From Maridesulfovibrio frigidus DSM 17176 (lineage in GTDB: Bacteria; Desulfobacterota; Desulfovibrionia; Desulfovibrionales; Desulfovibrionaceae), in NCBI RefSeq assembly GCF_000711735.1, contig NZ_JONL01000004.1, positions 1-64,000 on the forward strand: a stretch of 64,000 bases of DNA. Direction: 5' to 3'. The first letter of the stretch is position 1; the number at the start of each line of letters is the position of its first letter. The notes beneath the pieces were generated by a model, which did no database searches, was not told the origin of the DNA, and saw nothing but the letters and a program-made list of their open reading frames with translations. Made by a program: the position numbers and the translations under genes. Below are positions 43,544 to 52,909 of the stretch, piece after piece.

Positions 43544-44903
43544 GACACTCACACTTTAGAGAGAGAGGGCAGCTGCGTAAAACTATATAGCCGAGAATAC
43601 CTGCGACCAAGGAGGCCACCAGAATACTGAACTTTGCGTCTACAATAAATGGAGAATCAGTACCCCATGCGAGGGTGGCTATGAAGATCGACATGGTAAA
43701 ACCGATACCTGCAAGCAGTGCAGCCCCCAAGAAATGACCGGGTTGCATGGTCGAAGGCATCACACCAAGGCCTGTTTTAATGGCTAGCCAACTTGCCAGA
43801 CATATACCTACGGTCTTACCGACAATAAGCCCCATAAAAACACCGATACTAACCGGATGGAAAATCTCAAGACCTCCACCAGCATCTCCAGAGAAGTTAA
43901 TTCCTGCGTTAGCAAGAGCGAATATCGGCATAATTCCGAAAGCTACAAAGTAATGTAGATTATATTCAATCCGTTTGAGTGGGGGAGCAGCGTTCAGCAC
44001 ATCATTATTCATAGCTCCAAGAGAAGAAAGCATCTGCTTATTGGATAGAGTAGAAAGCCCGTCCCCACCTGCCATTTCGTAATCAATCAAGTGACTGCGC
44101 ATGGAACCTAGAAATTCACCACAACAGATTCGCGTGGAAGCAGGAATAGTCATTGCAGCTAGCACACCGGCAACAGTTGCATGGACTCCGCTTTTTAAAA
44201 AAGCCAGCCACATAAAAACACCTAGAATGAGATAAGGTAGTGGCGCCCGAACACCCATTTTATTTAACAAAATCATAAACAAGAAGAAAAATAGTCCAAC
44301 CCCGATTATCCAAAGTGAAATGCCGGAAGAATAAAAGATAGCAATAACCAAAATTGCGCCGATATCATCAACAATTGCGATGGCGGTAAGAAAAATTTTA
44401 AGGCTAAGAGGAACACGATCCCCGAGAAGTGCGAGAACACCTAGACTGAAAGCAATATCAGTCGCCATGGGAATACCCCAACCGTCCGCAGAAGGTGTGC
44501 CATGATTGAAATAGGCGTATACTAAGGCAGGCACGACCATTCCACCGATAGCTGCGCAAATCGGAAGTGACGCCTGCCTCATAGAGTTAAGTTCACCAAC
44601 TAAAACTTCGCGCTTTATCTCAAGGCCAACCAAAAAGAAAAATACAGCCATCAGCCCGTCATTAATCCAAAGGATCGCAGGCTTTGAGAGTATAAATTCT
44701 CCTGCCCCAACGGTAAGCGGAACGTTTTTGAATGCTTCGTACAAATATGCCAAAGGAGAATTTGCCCATATCAAGGCAATAACTGTGCACAGTATAAGTA
44801 CAACCCCTCCAGAAGACTCCACTTTTATAAACTGATTGAAGGGTATCAGCATTTTTTCAATAACAGGTATTTCTTTAAGATTTTGAACTTGTTGTTCGGC
44901 CAT
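43530..44903 (-). CDS. nhaA: Na+/H+ antiporter NhaA
   Basis: Exchanges sodium for protons and sets internal pH. About 12 helices; AIAIVDDIGAILVIAIFY holds the paired Asp residues (D163/D164 in E. coli) and GVHATVAGVLAAMTIPA the discontinuous helix. 457 residues, longer than E. coli NhaA (388) because of an extended cytoplasmic loop of about 50 residues (GSMRSHLIDYEMAGGDGLST). Fits a marine, sodium-rich habitat. Confidence 0.95.
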   Translation of the reverse strand: MAEQQVQNLKEIPVIEKMLIPFNQFIKVESSGGVVLILCTVIALIWANSPLAYLYEAFKNVPLTVGAGEFILSKPAILWINDGLMAVFFFLVGLEIKREVLVGELNSMRQASLPICAAIGGMVVPALVYAYFNHGTPSADGWGIPMATDIAFSLGVLALLGDRVPLSLKIFLTAIAIVDDIGAILVIAIFYSSGISLWIIGVGLFFFLFMILLNKMGVRAPLPYLILGVFMWLAFLKSGVHATVAGVLAAMTIPASTRICCGEFLGSMRSHLIDYEMAGGDGLSTLSNKQMLSSLGAMNNDVLNAAPPLKRIEYNLHYFVAFGIMPIFALANAGINFSGDAGGGLEIFHPVSIGVFMGLIVGKTVGICLASWLAIKTGLGVMPSTMQPGHFLGAALLAGIGFTMSIFIATLAWGTDSPFIVDAKFSILVASLVAGILGYIVLRSCPLSLKCECHVQK

Positions 44904-44970
44904 AATGACTCCGATTTTTTATAATAATAAACAAAATACTCTACTAGATACCAATAAAACCCTTGTTTAT

Positions 44971-45834
44971 TCAATCAGAAATAAGAGCTATTCCGCCGAG
45001 AACGCAGGTACACCCTATAAAATGTGAAAACTGCAATTGTTCACCTAAAATCAATGCTGAAAGACAAACTGCAGATAGCGGCATGACTCCGGTAAAAACG
45101 GACGCTACAGAACTAGATACAGACACTATCCCAGCGAACCAAAACAAATAAGCCAGCACAGTGACAACTACACCATAATAAACAACTGCGAGCCATGGAC
45201 CAATGGCGACCACGCTATAATCATGGGTAAAGAATTGGTAAAGTCCTGCTGGCAAAAACCATAAAAATCCGAATAATGATATTATTGTTGTAGCGGCTAT
45301 TGGAGACAATGGTTCTGGCACCCATTTGCGAAAAAGCAAAAATAATGATTCAGAAGCGACAGCACCAACCATAAGTAAACTGCCCAAAAATGACGCTCCA
45401 AAAGCTCCACCTTCACCCAGAATATTTAAGACCATCACTCCTGCCACAGACAGAAAAATACCCGCAAGAGTCCTACCCGAAGGCCGCTCTTTCAACAGAA
45501 TCCAACCGATAATACCCATACATGCTGGAGTGGTGCTAGTGATAATTCCAGCTGAAGCAGGGCTAATCATGGTAAGACCAAACAACATGAGCACCGTGAA
45601 CAAAAATGAGCCACATAGCGCCTGAACACACAGTATGCACCAACTTCTGCGTGATAATTGAGGTAAGCCACCTTCACGGAAGTATAAAATTGGAACCATT
45701 AATAAGGAAGCTATCAAAAAACGTAACGCGGAAGCAAAAAAAATAGGCAACTGATCAATCATAATTTTACCGGCAACCACAGAGCTGCCGACAATAACCA
45801 TTGCCATTGTCAGATTAAGATAAGCTTTAAACAT
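44971..45834 (-). CDS. EamA/DMT-family transporter
   Basis: 287 residues with about ten helices in two repeated EamA halves (GSSVVAGKIMIDQLPIFFAS; IGWILLKERPSGRTLAGIF). Probably exports amino acids or metabolites. Its ribosome-binding site is inside a perfect hairpin (45836-45860), which should restrict translation. It lies 43 bases after an AraC-type regulator gene that is likely to control it. Confidence 0.88.
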   Translation of the reverse strand: MFKAYLNLTMAMVIVGSSVVAGKIMIDQLPIFFASALRFLIASLLMVPILYFREGGLPQLSRRSWCILCVQALCGSFLFTVLMLFGLTMISPASAGIITSTTPACMGIIGWILLKERPSGRTLAGIFLSVAGVMVLNILGEGGAFGASFLGSLLMVGAVASESLFLLFRKWVPEPLSPIAATTIISLFGFLWFLPAGLYQFFTHDYSVVAIGPWLAVVYYGVVVTVLAYLFWFAGIVSVSSSVASVFTGVMPLSAVCLSALILGEQLQFSHFIGCTCVLGGIALISD

Positions 45835-45835
45835 G

Positions 45836-45860
45836 TAAATCCTCCTATTAGGAGGATTTA
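45836..45860 (-). promoter_or_regulatory. Hairpin sequestering the eamA ribosome-binding site
   Basis: On the minus transcript TAAATCCTCC pairs with GGAGGATTTA around a five-base loop, a 10-bp perfect stem. The right arm contains the GGAGGA site 6-7 bases before the AUG at 45834. There is no U-run, so a translational switch fits better than a terminator. Confidence 0.75.
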
Positions 45861-45877
45861 ACTAAGCGTAATTAAGT

Positions 45878-46723
45878 CTAATTGTTTTGAACAATCTTGC
45901 GGTATTTACCGGGAGTGATCCCGAACTGGCGGCGAAATTGGCGGGTGAGATGACTTTGGTCAGAAAAACCGCATTCAGCGGCAATATCTGCTAACCTTTT
46001 AGAACTGGTAATCAGCTTTTTAGAATGGTTAACCCTAGCCTGCATCAAGAAAGCATGCGGGGTAATCCCAAGCTGTTTTTCAAATACGCGAACAAAATGA
46101 AAAGGACTTAGATCCACAAGCTTGGCAAGGTCATCTAGCCGCACATCCTCTGCATGCTGATCAAGCATAAATTCCCGAGCAAGACCCACAGCGCGGTGCT
46201 CGCTGCCCACATCCGGACAACGGAGTCGATCTTCTCCATGACGAATTATCCAATTAACCAGCATACGTAGCAATAGAGTTTCTTTTTCAAGATTCGAAAC
46301 GTCGCTATTTCCTAAACTCATATGAGTATCATAAATCGCTTGAGCAAAAATAGAGTCGTCCAGTACACCTTTGCTAAAATGCGGCTGAACAGGATGTTTA
46401 GCACTGAGTTCACGCGCAGCAGACATAAGCAGTTCAGGCGACAGGTAGAACATGCGATAACCCCAACCTTCATCATCAGCAGAGTGGCCGTCATGAACTT
46501 CACCCGGAACCACAAGGTTAATGGAACCTTTGGGAGCAATAAGATTAGAACCGCGATATTTAAACTTCATAGCGCCGCTTTCAATAAAGCCCACAGCATA
46601 GCCTTCATGAAAATGTTTTGAAAATTTTTGAGTCACAAACCGTGCTCGCAATATTTCGACATCGCTTCCCATGAAAGGAACTATTTTGCAGGATACTGAT
46701 TCTTGATTATTAGCGCGCGCCAT
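45878..46723 (-). CDS. AraC-family transcriptional regulator
   Basis: 281 residues. An N-terminal cupin-type sensor (FHEGYAVGFIESGAMKF, INLVVPGEVHDG) precedes two helix-turn-helix units (VRLDDLAKLVDLSPFHFVRV and LADIAAECGFSDQSHLTRQF, then RRQFGITPGKYRK). GGAGAAAG stands before the ATG. Genes of this layout often control a neighbouring EamA or LysE exporter, here the downstream one. Confidence 0.92.
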   Translation of the reverse strand: MARANNQESVSCKIVPFMGSDVEILRARFVTQKFSKHFHEGYAVGFIESGAMKFKYRGSNLIAPKGSINLVVPGEVHDGHSADDEGWGYRMFYLSPELLMSAARELSAKHPVQPHFSKGVLDDSIFAQAIYDTHMSLGNSDVSNLEKETLLLRMLVNWIIRHGEDRLRCPDVGSEHRAVGLAREFMLDQHAEDVRLDDLAKLVDLSPFHFVRVFEKQLGITPHAFLMQARVNHSKKLITSSKRLADIAAECGFSDQSHLTRQFRRQFGITPGKYRKIVQNN

Positions 46724-46780
46724 TATCTTTCTCCGATTGAGAAAATATAAAGCGTATTAGCTCAATTGGGAAGGACATAA

Positions 46781-46818
46781 AATAAGCCCAAATGTATTTT
46801 ATTACATTTGGGCTTATT
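46781..46818 (-). terminator. Terminator after the acidic hypothetical gene
   Basis: AATAAGCCCAAATGTA (46781-46796) pairs perfectly with 46803-46818. The A-run beside it becomes the U-run of the minus transcript that ends at 46827. Confidence 0.92.
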
Positions 46819-46826
46819 TTTTTGTA

Positions 46827-47216
46827 CTACTGATTAGAATGAGCTTCAGTAATTCTTGCGACAAGATAATCTTTCATTTCTGGATCATCAGCATCGAAAC
46901 AATGCCCGTCTTCGCCTAAAAGGCCGCCGGGAACAAGATCGCCGAGTTCATCTGGGTCAGTAATTGTATCCCCGAAAAAGCAGACTGAAAGCCAGCGATC
47001 GGAAGGATCATCATCAATTACATCAACCATTACATATAAGGGCCATTTACTCTGTGAGTTTTTAATTCCGCGCAAAGAATAAGTTACGCCCGGTCTAGCT
47101 TTAAAATCGAGATCTGTAGAATCCAAAGATTCAAGCAAACCTTTGAGTGTGATAAAAGTTTCTTTAACGCCGGAAGGGTCTTGATCCCAATCAGCTATAA
47201 ATTTCTCAAGTTCCAT
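46827..47216 (-). CDS. Conserved-type acidic hypothetical protein
   Basis: Not recognised. About 129 residues, acidic, no signal peptide or membrane segment; contains ARPGVTYSLRGI and a Cys-Phe-Phe segment (LSVCFFGDTI). The ATG at 47216 has AAGGAG 7 bases upstream; 47258 would add 14 residues. Monocistronic, with its own terminator, and divergent from fur. Confidence 0.7.
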   Translation of the reverse strand: MELEKFIADWDQDPSGVKETFITLKGLLESLDSTDLDFKARPGVTYSLRGIKNSQSKWPLYVMVDVIDDDPSDRWLSVCFFGDTITDPDELGDLVPGGLLGEDGHCFDADDPEMKDYLVARITEAHSNQ

Positions 47217-47387
47217 TTCTAAGCTCCTTATGAATTTCTTATCCGAATAGACATGCAATTGTCTTTAAGTTGCGACATTCATACCCTTATGTGTTCTTTT
47301 CGGCAATGAGGATTTGACATTGGCCTTTGTTACATTGTAGGAACTTGCTATTCGTAACGGTAACAACAAGTCAATCGAGTACAGTTA

Positions 47388-47825
47388 ATGAAATCAGCTA
47401 AAGACATCTTTTCAGAATATCTCTCCAAACAGAGACTGAAAATGACCCCTCAGAGAAGAACCATCCTTGATGCGTTCCTAAATGAGGAAGGTCACGTTTC
47501 TTCTGAAGAACTGTACAACATAATCCGTAAAGAAGACTCTTCTATCGGACAGGCGACTGTATACCGCACCCTAAAGCTCCTTGCCGAATCCGGCATTGCC
47601 AAAGCTGTAGATTTTAATGATGGAGTGCTCCGTTACGAGCATAAGTATGGTCATGATCATCACGACCATCTCGTTTGCGAGCATTGCGGAACTACCATTG
47701 AAGCTGTTGATCCAGAGATTGAACATCTTCAGGAAGAACTCGCAAAAAAGCACGGATTTGTGCTTACCCATCATGAAATGTACCTCTTCGGCGTTTGTAA
47801 GGAGTGTCAGGATAAAAGCGAATAA
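47388..47825 (+). CDS. fur: Fur-family metal-responsive regulator
   Basis: 145 residues. The winged helix (MTPQRRTILDAFLNEEGHVS, GQATVYRTLKLLAESG) is followed by the metal-binding domain with HDHHDHLVCEHCG and a second Cys pair (VCKEC). Both CxxC pairs of the structural zinc site are present. Fur versus PerR or Zur cannot be decided by eye. TTGACA at 47314-47319 is a -35-like hexamer without a convincing -10, and TTGTTAC (47328-47334) mirrors GTAACAA (47360-47366), a possible autoregulatory box. Confidence 0.9.
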   Translation: MKSAKDIFSEYLSKQRLKMTPQRRTILDAFLNEEGHVSSEELYNIIRKEDSSIGQATVYRTLKLLAESGIAKAVDFNDGVLRYEHKYGHDHHDHLVCEHCGTTIEAVDPEIEHLQEELAKKHGFVLTHHEMYLFGVCKECQDKSE

Positions 47826-47854
47826 TACGCATTTTCCTACAAGCACACTTTAAA

Positions 47855-47888
47855 GCGCCGCCTGAATTCAGGTTGGCGTTTTTTTTTT
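47855..47888 (+). terminator. Terminator of fur
   Basis: CGCC and CCTGAATTCAGG with GGCG form a hairpin (47856-47878) followed by ten T. Confidence 0.85.
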
Positions 47889-47991
47889 CGCTTGTATGAG
47901 GATACTTATCGGTGATTACCGGGGATATTGTATTCCCATAAAATCTTTAGAAATTCACGCGGCTGTGGAGCCACCCAAAGCAGAGGATTGT

Positions 47992-48366
47992 ATGATGAAA
48001 CCTGATTTTGCCAAAATGAACGGTCTCGTTCCTGCCATTGCACAGGATGCCGAAACAGGAGAAGTCCTGATGATGGCATACATGAATGAGGAAGCATGGA
48101 ATAAAACCATTGAAACCGGTGATGCTCATTATTGGAGCAGAAGCCGTAACACCCTCTGGCATAAAGGCGGGACATCAGGTCATGTACAGAAAATCAAATC
48201 TATTAGGATTGATTGTGACGATGATACTCTGGTACTGCTAATCGATCAGATCGGCGGGGCCGCGTGCCACAAAGGTTATAGAAGTTGTTTTTTCCGTGAA
48301 CTGAAAGACGGCGAAGTTAAAGAATGTTCGCCTTATATTTTTGACCCTAAGGAGGTATACAAATAA
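47992..48366 (+). CDS. hisI: Phosphoribosyl-AMP cyclohydrolase
   Basis: Opens the adenine ring of PR-AMP in the third step of histidine synthesis. About 124 residues. [35 protein letters not shown], and the metal ligands in DCDDDT and [13 protein letters not shown] are diagnostic. The HisE pyrophosphohydrolase domain is missing, so hisE must be separate. An in-frame ATG at 47896 lacks a site; ATG 47992 follows GAGG. The stop overlaps hisG by one base. Confidence 0.93.
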   Translation: MMKPDFAKMNGLVPAIAQDAETGEVLMMAYMNEEAWNKTIETGDAHYWSRSRNTLWHKGGTSGHVQKIKSIRIDCDDDTLVLLIDQIGGAACHKGYRSCFFRELKDGEVKECSPYIFDPKEVYK

Positions 48367-49241
48367 TGTCTAATATGCTCAAAATCGGCCTACCTAAAGG
48401 CTCCCTACAAGATGCTACTATTAAACTTTTCGAAAAATCCGGCTGGAAAATAAACCTGCACCACCGCAATTATTTCCCAGATGTTAACGATGACGAATTG
48501 ACATGTGCCATGTGCCGCGCGCAGGAAATGGCTGAATATGTCGAGAATGGAACATTAGATGTAGGTCTAACAGGAAAAGACTGGGTTCTCGAAAACCAGT
48601 CTGATGTTGTAGAAGTTTCTGACCTTATCTACTCCAAAGTAAGTAATCGTCAGGCTCGCTGGGTTCTAGCTGTTGCTGGAGATTCTCCATACAAAACAGC
48701 TCAAGACCTCGCTGGTAAAAAAGTATCCACCGAGCTCATGGGCTTCACAAAAAGATACTTTGAATCAATCAACGTACCAGTTGAAGTTTCATACTCTTGG
48801 GGCGCAACAGAAGCTAAGGTTGTTGAAGGACTTTGCGACGCAATCGTTGAAGTTACCGAAACAGGTACAACTATCAAAGCAAACGGCCTGCGCATCATAT
48901 CCGATTTGATGTACACAAACACAATGCTTATCGCCAACAAAGAAGCATGGGCTAACCCTTGGAAGCGTAAAAAGATTGAAAATATCAATCTACTTCTACA
49001 GGGAGCACTCAAAGCTCAGAAGATGGTCGGCCTTAAGATGAACATGCCTAAGGATGTTCTTGATGCAGCCATGAAAATCATGCCTAGCCTGAACTCCCCA
49101 ACAGTATCGCACCTATCCGATCCAAAATGGGTTTCAGTTGAAATCATGATCGAAGAAGTTGCAGTACGCGAACTTATCCCAGAGCTCATCACAATGGGCG
49201 CAGAGGGAATCATCGAATATCCTCTCAATAAAGTAATCTAA
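48366..49241 (+). CDS. hisG: ATP phosphoribosyltransferase, long form
   Basis: First enzyme of histidine synthesis; condenses ATP and PRPP. 291 residues is the long HisG-L type with a C-terminal ACT-like regulatory domain ([20 protein letters not shown]) for histidine feedback, so no HisZ is needed. The P-loop-like [20 protein letters not shown] is the PRPP-binding region. AAGGAGG precedes the start, which overlaps the hisI stop (TAATG). Confidence 0.95.
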   Translation: MSNMLKIGLPKGSLQDATIKLFEKSGWKINLHHRNYFPDVNDDELTCAMCRAQEMAEYVENGTLDVGLTGKDWVLENQSDVVEVSDLIYSKVSNRQARWVLAVAGDSPYKTAQDLAGKKVSTELMGFTKRYFESINVPVEVSYSWGATEAKVVEGLCDAIVEVTETGTTIKANGLRIISDLMYTNTMLIANKEAWANPWKRKKIENINLLLQGALKAQKMVGLKMNMPKDVLDAAMKIMPSLNSPTVSHLSDPKWVSVEIMIEEVAVRELIPELITMGAEGIIEYPLNKVI

Positions 49242-49251
49242 GGCTCTAAAT

Positions 49252-49280
49252 TTAAAGGGGAAGATATTCTTCCCCTTTAA
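49252..49280 (+). terminator. Hairpin after hisG
   Basis: TTAAAGGGGAAG (49252-49263) pairs perfectly with CTTCCCCTTTAA (49269-49280). There is no clear T-run, so termination may be weak. Confidence 0.6.
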
Positions 49281-49561
49281 TCAAATCATGCTTACGATCT
49301 TATCAAATAGGCTTCCAAACCAACTCAATATACTTTCAAGCCAACCCAATATACATCTCGGCTAATCAAAAAACTCGCCAGCCAACTCAATTTACTTGCT
49401 GGATGATCAAAATTTCATCTTTTCATCACAAAACTCTAGCGGCCTACATTTAAATCATGCAAAATGCTCAAACGCGTCAGGCATAAGCTTTTAGATAAAC
49501 AAAGCAGACCATTTGCTTTGATAAATCTTCAATAAAATTTCACCACGGCTCCCCCTAAAAT
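49281..49561. other. Non-coding AT-rich region with degenerate short repeats
   Basis: CCAACTCAATATACTT, CCAACCCAATATACAT and CCAACTCAATTTACTT recur at 49319-49334, 49341-49356 and 49381-49396. These are imperfect copies without hairpin potential. No gene or promoter is recognised. Confidence 0.5.
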
Positions 49562-49720
49562 ATGTTCAAGATATCAATATTCATAGTTATCCTCTTTCTG
49601 ATCTTCGGATATCGTAAAAAGCAGAAAAAAAAGGGCGGTATCAATATCAACACGATATTGATGGTGGCGCTTGTTGTCCTTTTTATTATTTCTCTACTTA
49701 CACGTTTCCAAACTAATTGA
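49562..49720 (+). CDS. Possible small two-helix membrane protein
   Basis: A 52-residue ORF: hydrophobic ISIFIVILFLIFGY, a basic loop (RKKQKKKGG), then a second helix (ILMVALVVLFIISLL). The positive loop between two helices would place both ends outside. No ribosome-binding site is visible before the ATG, so it may be unused. Its codons agree with the surrounding A/C-rich plus strand. Confidence 0.4.
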   Translation: MFKISIFIVILFLIFGYRKKQKKKGGININTILMVALVVLFIISLLTRFQTN

Positions 49721-49765
49721 AGATGAAGAAAAGATAGCAAAGAAAAAGAGAAGAATTTATGGGTG

Positions 49766-49919
49766 ATTTCGCCTTCGACTGGACCAAAGGGGATAATCCC
49801 CTTTGGAAACCTTATCGATTAAAAAGTTAATTTTTCCCATGCCTCATCCCGATAAAAAGTTTTTGGGATTCTTAAACCCTTTTTTCCAAAAAAAGGTTTA
49901 AGTCGCCGAAGGCATAACC
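49766..49919. repeat. Inverted pair of the dispersed intergenic element (pair 2)
   Basis: The left copy (49766-49832, diverged) has CGCCTTCGACTGG and the hairpin CCAAAGGGGAT/ATCCCCTTTGG. The right copy (49850-49919) has CCCGATAAAAAGTTTTTGGG, a second hairpin and GTCGCCGAAGGCATAA. They are only 17 bases apart and end 17 bases before the molybdopterin oxidoreductase. Confidence 0.85.
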
Positions 49920-49936
49920 CAATATGGTAGGTAGTT

Positions 49937-51826
49937 ATGGTTTTGTCAGCCTGTTCTTTGGATTGTCCTGATAGTTGTTCATTTGTTGTAAAAACTGATG
50001 GCGACGATATTAAGATTTCGGGTAATCCTGATCATCCTGTTACTCAGGGATTTATCTGCGCAAAGGGCAAAGGACTTTTGAAGCGCATTAATCATCCTGA
50101 CCGCATAACTGAGCCACTTTTGAAAGTTGACGGTTCATTTGTGAAAATTTCATGGGAAGAAGCTTTTAGGGTTTGTGCTGATAAGATTGGTGCTGTGGAG
50201 CCTGAACAGATTCTGCATATTAGGGGCTTTGGTTATAGGGGCGTTTTGGCAAATGCCAGCAATGTGTTCTTTAAGACTCTTGGTGCCCTTGAGACTTATG
50301 GTTCTCTTTGTGATGAAGCTGGCTGCGAAGCTGTTGAGCAGACCTTCGGATCTATGGAACAGAACGATTTATCAGAGCTTGCTAAAGCAGATGTGGTGGT
50401 GAATTGGGGCAAAGATATTTCGAGAAGCTCGATTCATATCGCAGCTATTCTGAAAAATTTTCGCAAACAGGGCAAACGCGTTATTTCTATATCACCGGGC
50501 GGCGACGGTAACGATAAATTTAGCGATAAAACTATTTTGATAAAGCCCGGAACAGATCGCTTTCTAGCCGCTGCAATCATTAAATATTTGATAGAGTCTG
50601 ATGGGATTAACCTAAAAGCTATTGAAAAGAGCGATGGTTTTGAGGGGCTGGCAGAAGTTCTTGGAGAACACTCTATTGAAGACCTTTGCGATTTGAGCGG
50701 AATAAGTCTTGAGAATGTCCGAGAACTTGCTAATACCTATTCTTCGGATAAAAAGGTATCGTCACTTATCGGTTGGGGAGTGCAAAGATATACATTTGGC
50801 GGGGAAAATATCAAGTACATATGCTCGCTTTGTGCGCTCAGCGGACAACTTGGAAGGGCAGGTTCCGGCTTTTATTACAACATTTCGTCGGGAAGAAATT
50901 TCGCGCCTTGGGCTGAAACTCCTGAAGTGCCCAATGACCGTAAAGTTCTGCTATTTAAACTAGAGAGCGAGCTGGCAAACAGAGCCAAAGAAGTTAAGTT
51001 CATTTGGATAGACGGCATAAATATAGCGAACCAGACACCCGACAGCGAATCTTCTGCCCGGGCGATTGAAAATTGCGAGTTTGTCGTAACTGTTGATGCT
51101 TTCATGAACGACACAGCCATGCGCTCAAACTTAATTCTGCCATGCGCACTAACAATGGAACGTGATGACCTTATAGGAAGCGCACTTCATAATTGCGTGA
51201 ACTGGTCTGCCAAAATTAAAGAGCCACGCGGTTTAGCAAAATCAGATTTCGAAATTATAAAAAAACTTGCCGCAATGACTCTCGAGAAAAGCCCAATTTC
51301 AGATGCAGATATTTGCATCCAAAAAGCACTAGAATCATCCAGCATACCCATCTCATTTGAGGAGCTGAAAGCGCAAGGTTTTGTTGCCTGTGACTGGCCG
51401 TCAATCGGGTATGAAAATTTCACCTTTAAGCATGCAAATGGAAAGCTCAAACTTCCGCAAAATCTCAGTCTAGAAATCAACGAAAAAAAAGGCTTCAATT
51501 TACTAAGCCTACTCAGGAAAAATCACCTCCACTCGCAAATATTTCCTCATGACCAGAAAGGTATTCCTGAGCTTTTCATTTCTCCTGATTCACCATACCT
51601 AGGTGACTTAAATGAAGGAGATGAAGCAATGCTAGCGACTGACCTTGCAAAGATGAAAGTAACGCTCCGCTTCGACCAGACACTCCACACAGAAGCGGCA
51701 ATCATCAGGCGCGGAGGCTGGCTAAAGCATGCTCATAATGCGAATAAAGTGATAGAACCGCTCATCACTGACATAGGGTTTGGGGCAGCATACTACAGCC
51801 AGAAAGCATGGGTCGAGAAACCTTAG
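49937..51826 (+). CDS. Cytoplasmic molybdopterin oxidoreductase, substrate unknown
   Basis: 629 residues, DMSO reductase superfamily. The N-terminal [4Fe-4S] motif is Cys6, Cys10, Cys14 and Cys41 (CSLDCPDSC and FICAKGKG). GSLCDEAGCEA offers Cys125 or Cys130 as the molybdenum ligand, and NLILPCALTMERDD plus the C-terminal LRFDQTLHTEAAI fit the cofactor-binding domain. No Tat signal, no iron-sulfur or membrane partner. Codon composition changes along the gene: T/G-rich in the first kilobase, A/C-rich later. Confidence 0.85.
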   Translation: MVLSACSLDCPDSCSFVVKTDGDDIKISGNPDHPVTQGFICAKGKGLLKRINHPDRITEPLLKVDGSFVKISWEEAFRVCADKIGAVEPEQILHIRGFGYRGVLANASNVFFKTLGALETYGSLCDEAGCEAVEQTFGSMEQNDLSELAKADVVVNWGKDISRSSIHIAAILKNFRKQGKRVISISPGGDGNDKFSDKTILIKPGTDRFLAAAIIKYLIESDGINLKAIEKSDGFEGLAEVLGEHSIEDLCDLSGISLENVRELANTYSSDKKVSSLIGWGVQRYTFGGENIKYICSLCALSGQLGRAGSGFYYNISSGRNFAPWAETPEVPNDRKVLLFKLESELANRAKEVKFIWIDGINIANQTPDSESSARAIENCEFVVTVDAFMNDTAMRSNLILPCALTMERDDLIGSALHNCVNWSAKIKEPRGLAKSDFEIIKKLAAMTLEKSPISDADICIQKALESSSIPISFEELKAQGFVACDWPSIGYENFTFKHANGKLKLPQNLSLEINEKKGFNLLSLLRKNHLHSQIFPHDQKGIPELFISPDSPYLGDLNEGDEAMLATDLAKMKVTLRFDQTLHTEAAIIRRGGWLKHAHNANKVIEPLITDIGFGAAYYSQKAWVEKP

Positions 51827-51832
51827 TTATGG

Positions 51833-51842
51833 TTATCGATAA
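51833..51842. repeat. TTATCGATAA palindrome, copy 1
   Basis: Perfect 10-bp palindrome just after the molybdopterin oxidoreductase stop. Identical copies at 52635 and 55381. Confidence 0.6.
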
Positions 51843-52634
51843 GAGATATATCAAATAGTCTTTTATTACTGGATATTATCTCAGATGGTATTCATTAAGA
51901 TAGAGCAGCACAAACACACTTTATAGTCTAATAAAAATCTGGATTTTATCTAGAGTCTTTTATTCACGCAAAACAATAATAACTCTCTGCAAACTTATCT
52001 GAGAAGCTCTGAAAAACTAGAAAGCTTCAAATAGGGACAATCTAGACTTAGCATTGGCTAACTTTCTACTGACAAATATCAAGCTGAATAAAACCATCTA
52101 GTCTTCATCGCAAAAAGTGCGACCGACAATAATTTATGAGTTTGAATGCTTACAAGATACCCGAGAAATGAAATTTTAGTGCATTATGAAGTATACTTTC
52201 AAGATAAACTTACACCCAAAAATATGGGCGGAATTATGCCTAAATTGAAGCGAAAATTACGACCATAAATTTTGATAAATAATTATGCAAAACCACTTCA
52301 TTTTTCTTCACCAAAAACGATATAAATTTTCAACACTCTGATACAAGTATAATGACATTTAATCACACCTAAAAAAGACACTAGGATCATACTAATTTGA
52401 TTCTTATTTTAGGCAAAAAATTACAAGCAATTACGCCATTAAATTTGTAGGAAAATTTCAAGATTGAATAAACCTGCTGGAAATATAACAACTGAACCCA
52501 ATTTTGTTCCCGTTAACTGCACCCGCTGTCATATATCCATTCCATATAAAATTCAGACGGTGTCAAAAAATCATCACGAAACATCTGATATCTACATAAA
52601 AACATGACACAGTTGACCTCATTTACGATTACAG

Positions 52635-52644
52635 TTATCGATAA
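52635..52644. repeat. TTATCGATAA palindrome, copy 2
   Basis: Lies 265 bases before the regulator gene at 52910. Confidence 0.6.
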
Positions 52645-52909
52645 GCTATAGAAACAATATTTCTATTATATAGGTAGAGTATAATGACGATAGCTAAGTA
52701 AAAATAGAATGCTCGACTTGAAAATTATACCACTATGAGAAATATGCTCATGCGAATCAAAGTTGTGCGTGTTTGCCAAAAAGGCTTAAATGAAACAACC
52801 TGAAAGTTATTTATGTGCTTTTAGTATAGATACCTAACCTCTAAAATTATTATAAAACGCGTCTTTTCGGGATATGACGGATCAACCGCAAAAAGGATAA
52901 TACGAGCCA

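Larger units (their letters stand above)
51827..52909. other. Gene-poor AT-rich region of 1.08 kb
   Basis: No ORF of note on either strand, no tRNA, no long repeat. It contains two TTATCGATAA palindromes (51833-51842 and 52635-52644) and AT-rich sequence that could carry several weak promoters, but none is convincing. It may hold decayed sequence or the regulatory region of the gene at 52910. Confidence 0.6.

Noticed and set aside
47314-47342. Sigma-70 promoter of fur
   Set aside because: TTGACA is good but no acceptable -10 lies at 15-19 bases, so no promoter is claimed.
49555-49740. Minus-strand ORF of 61 residues
   Set aside because: No start signal; the plus-strand two-helix reading is more protein-like, though also weak.
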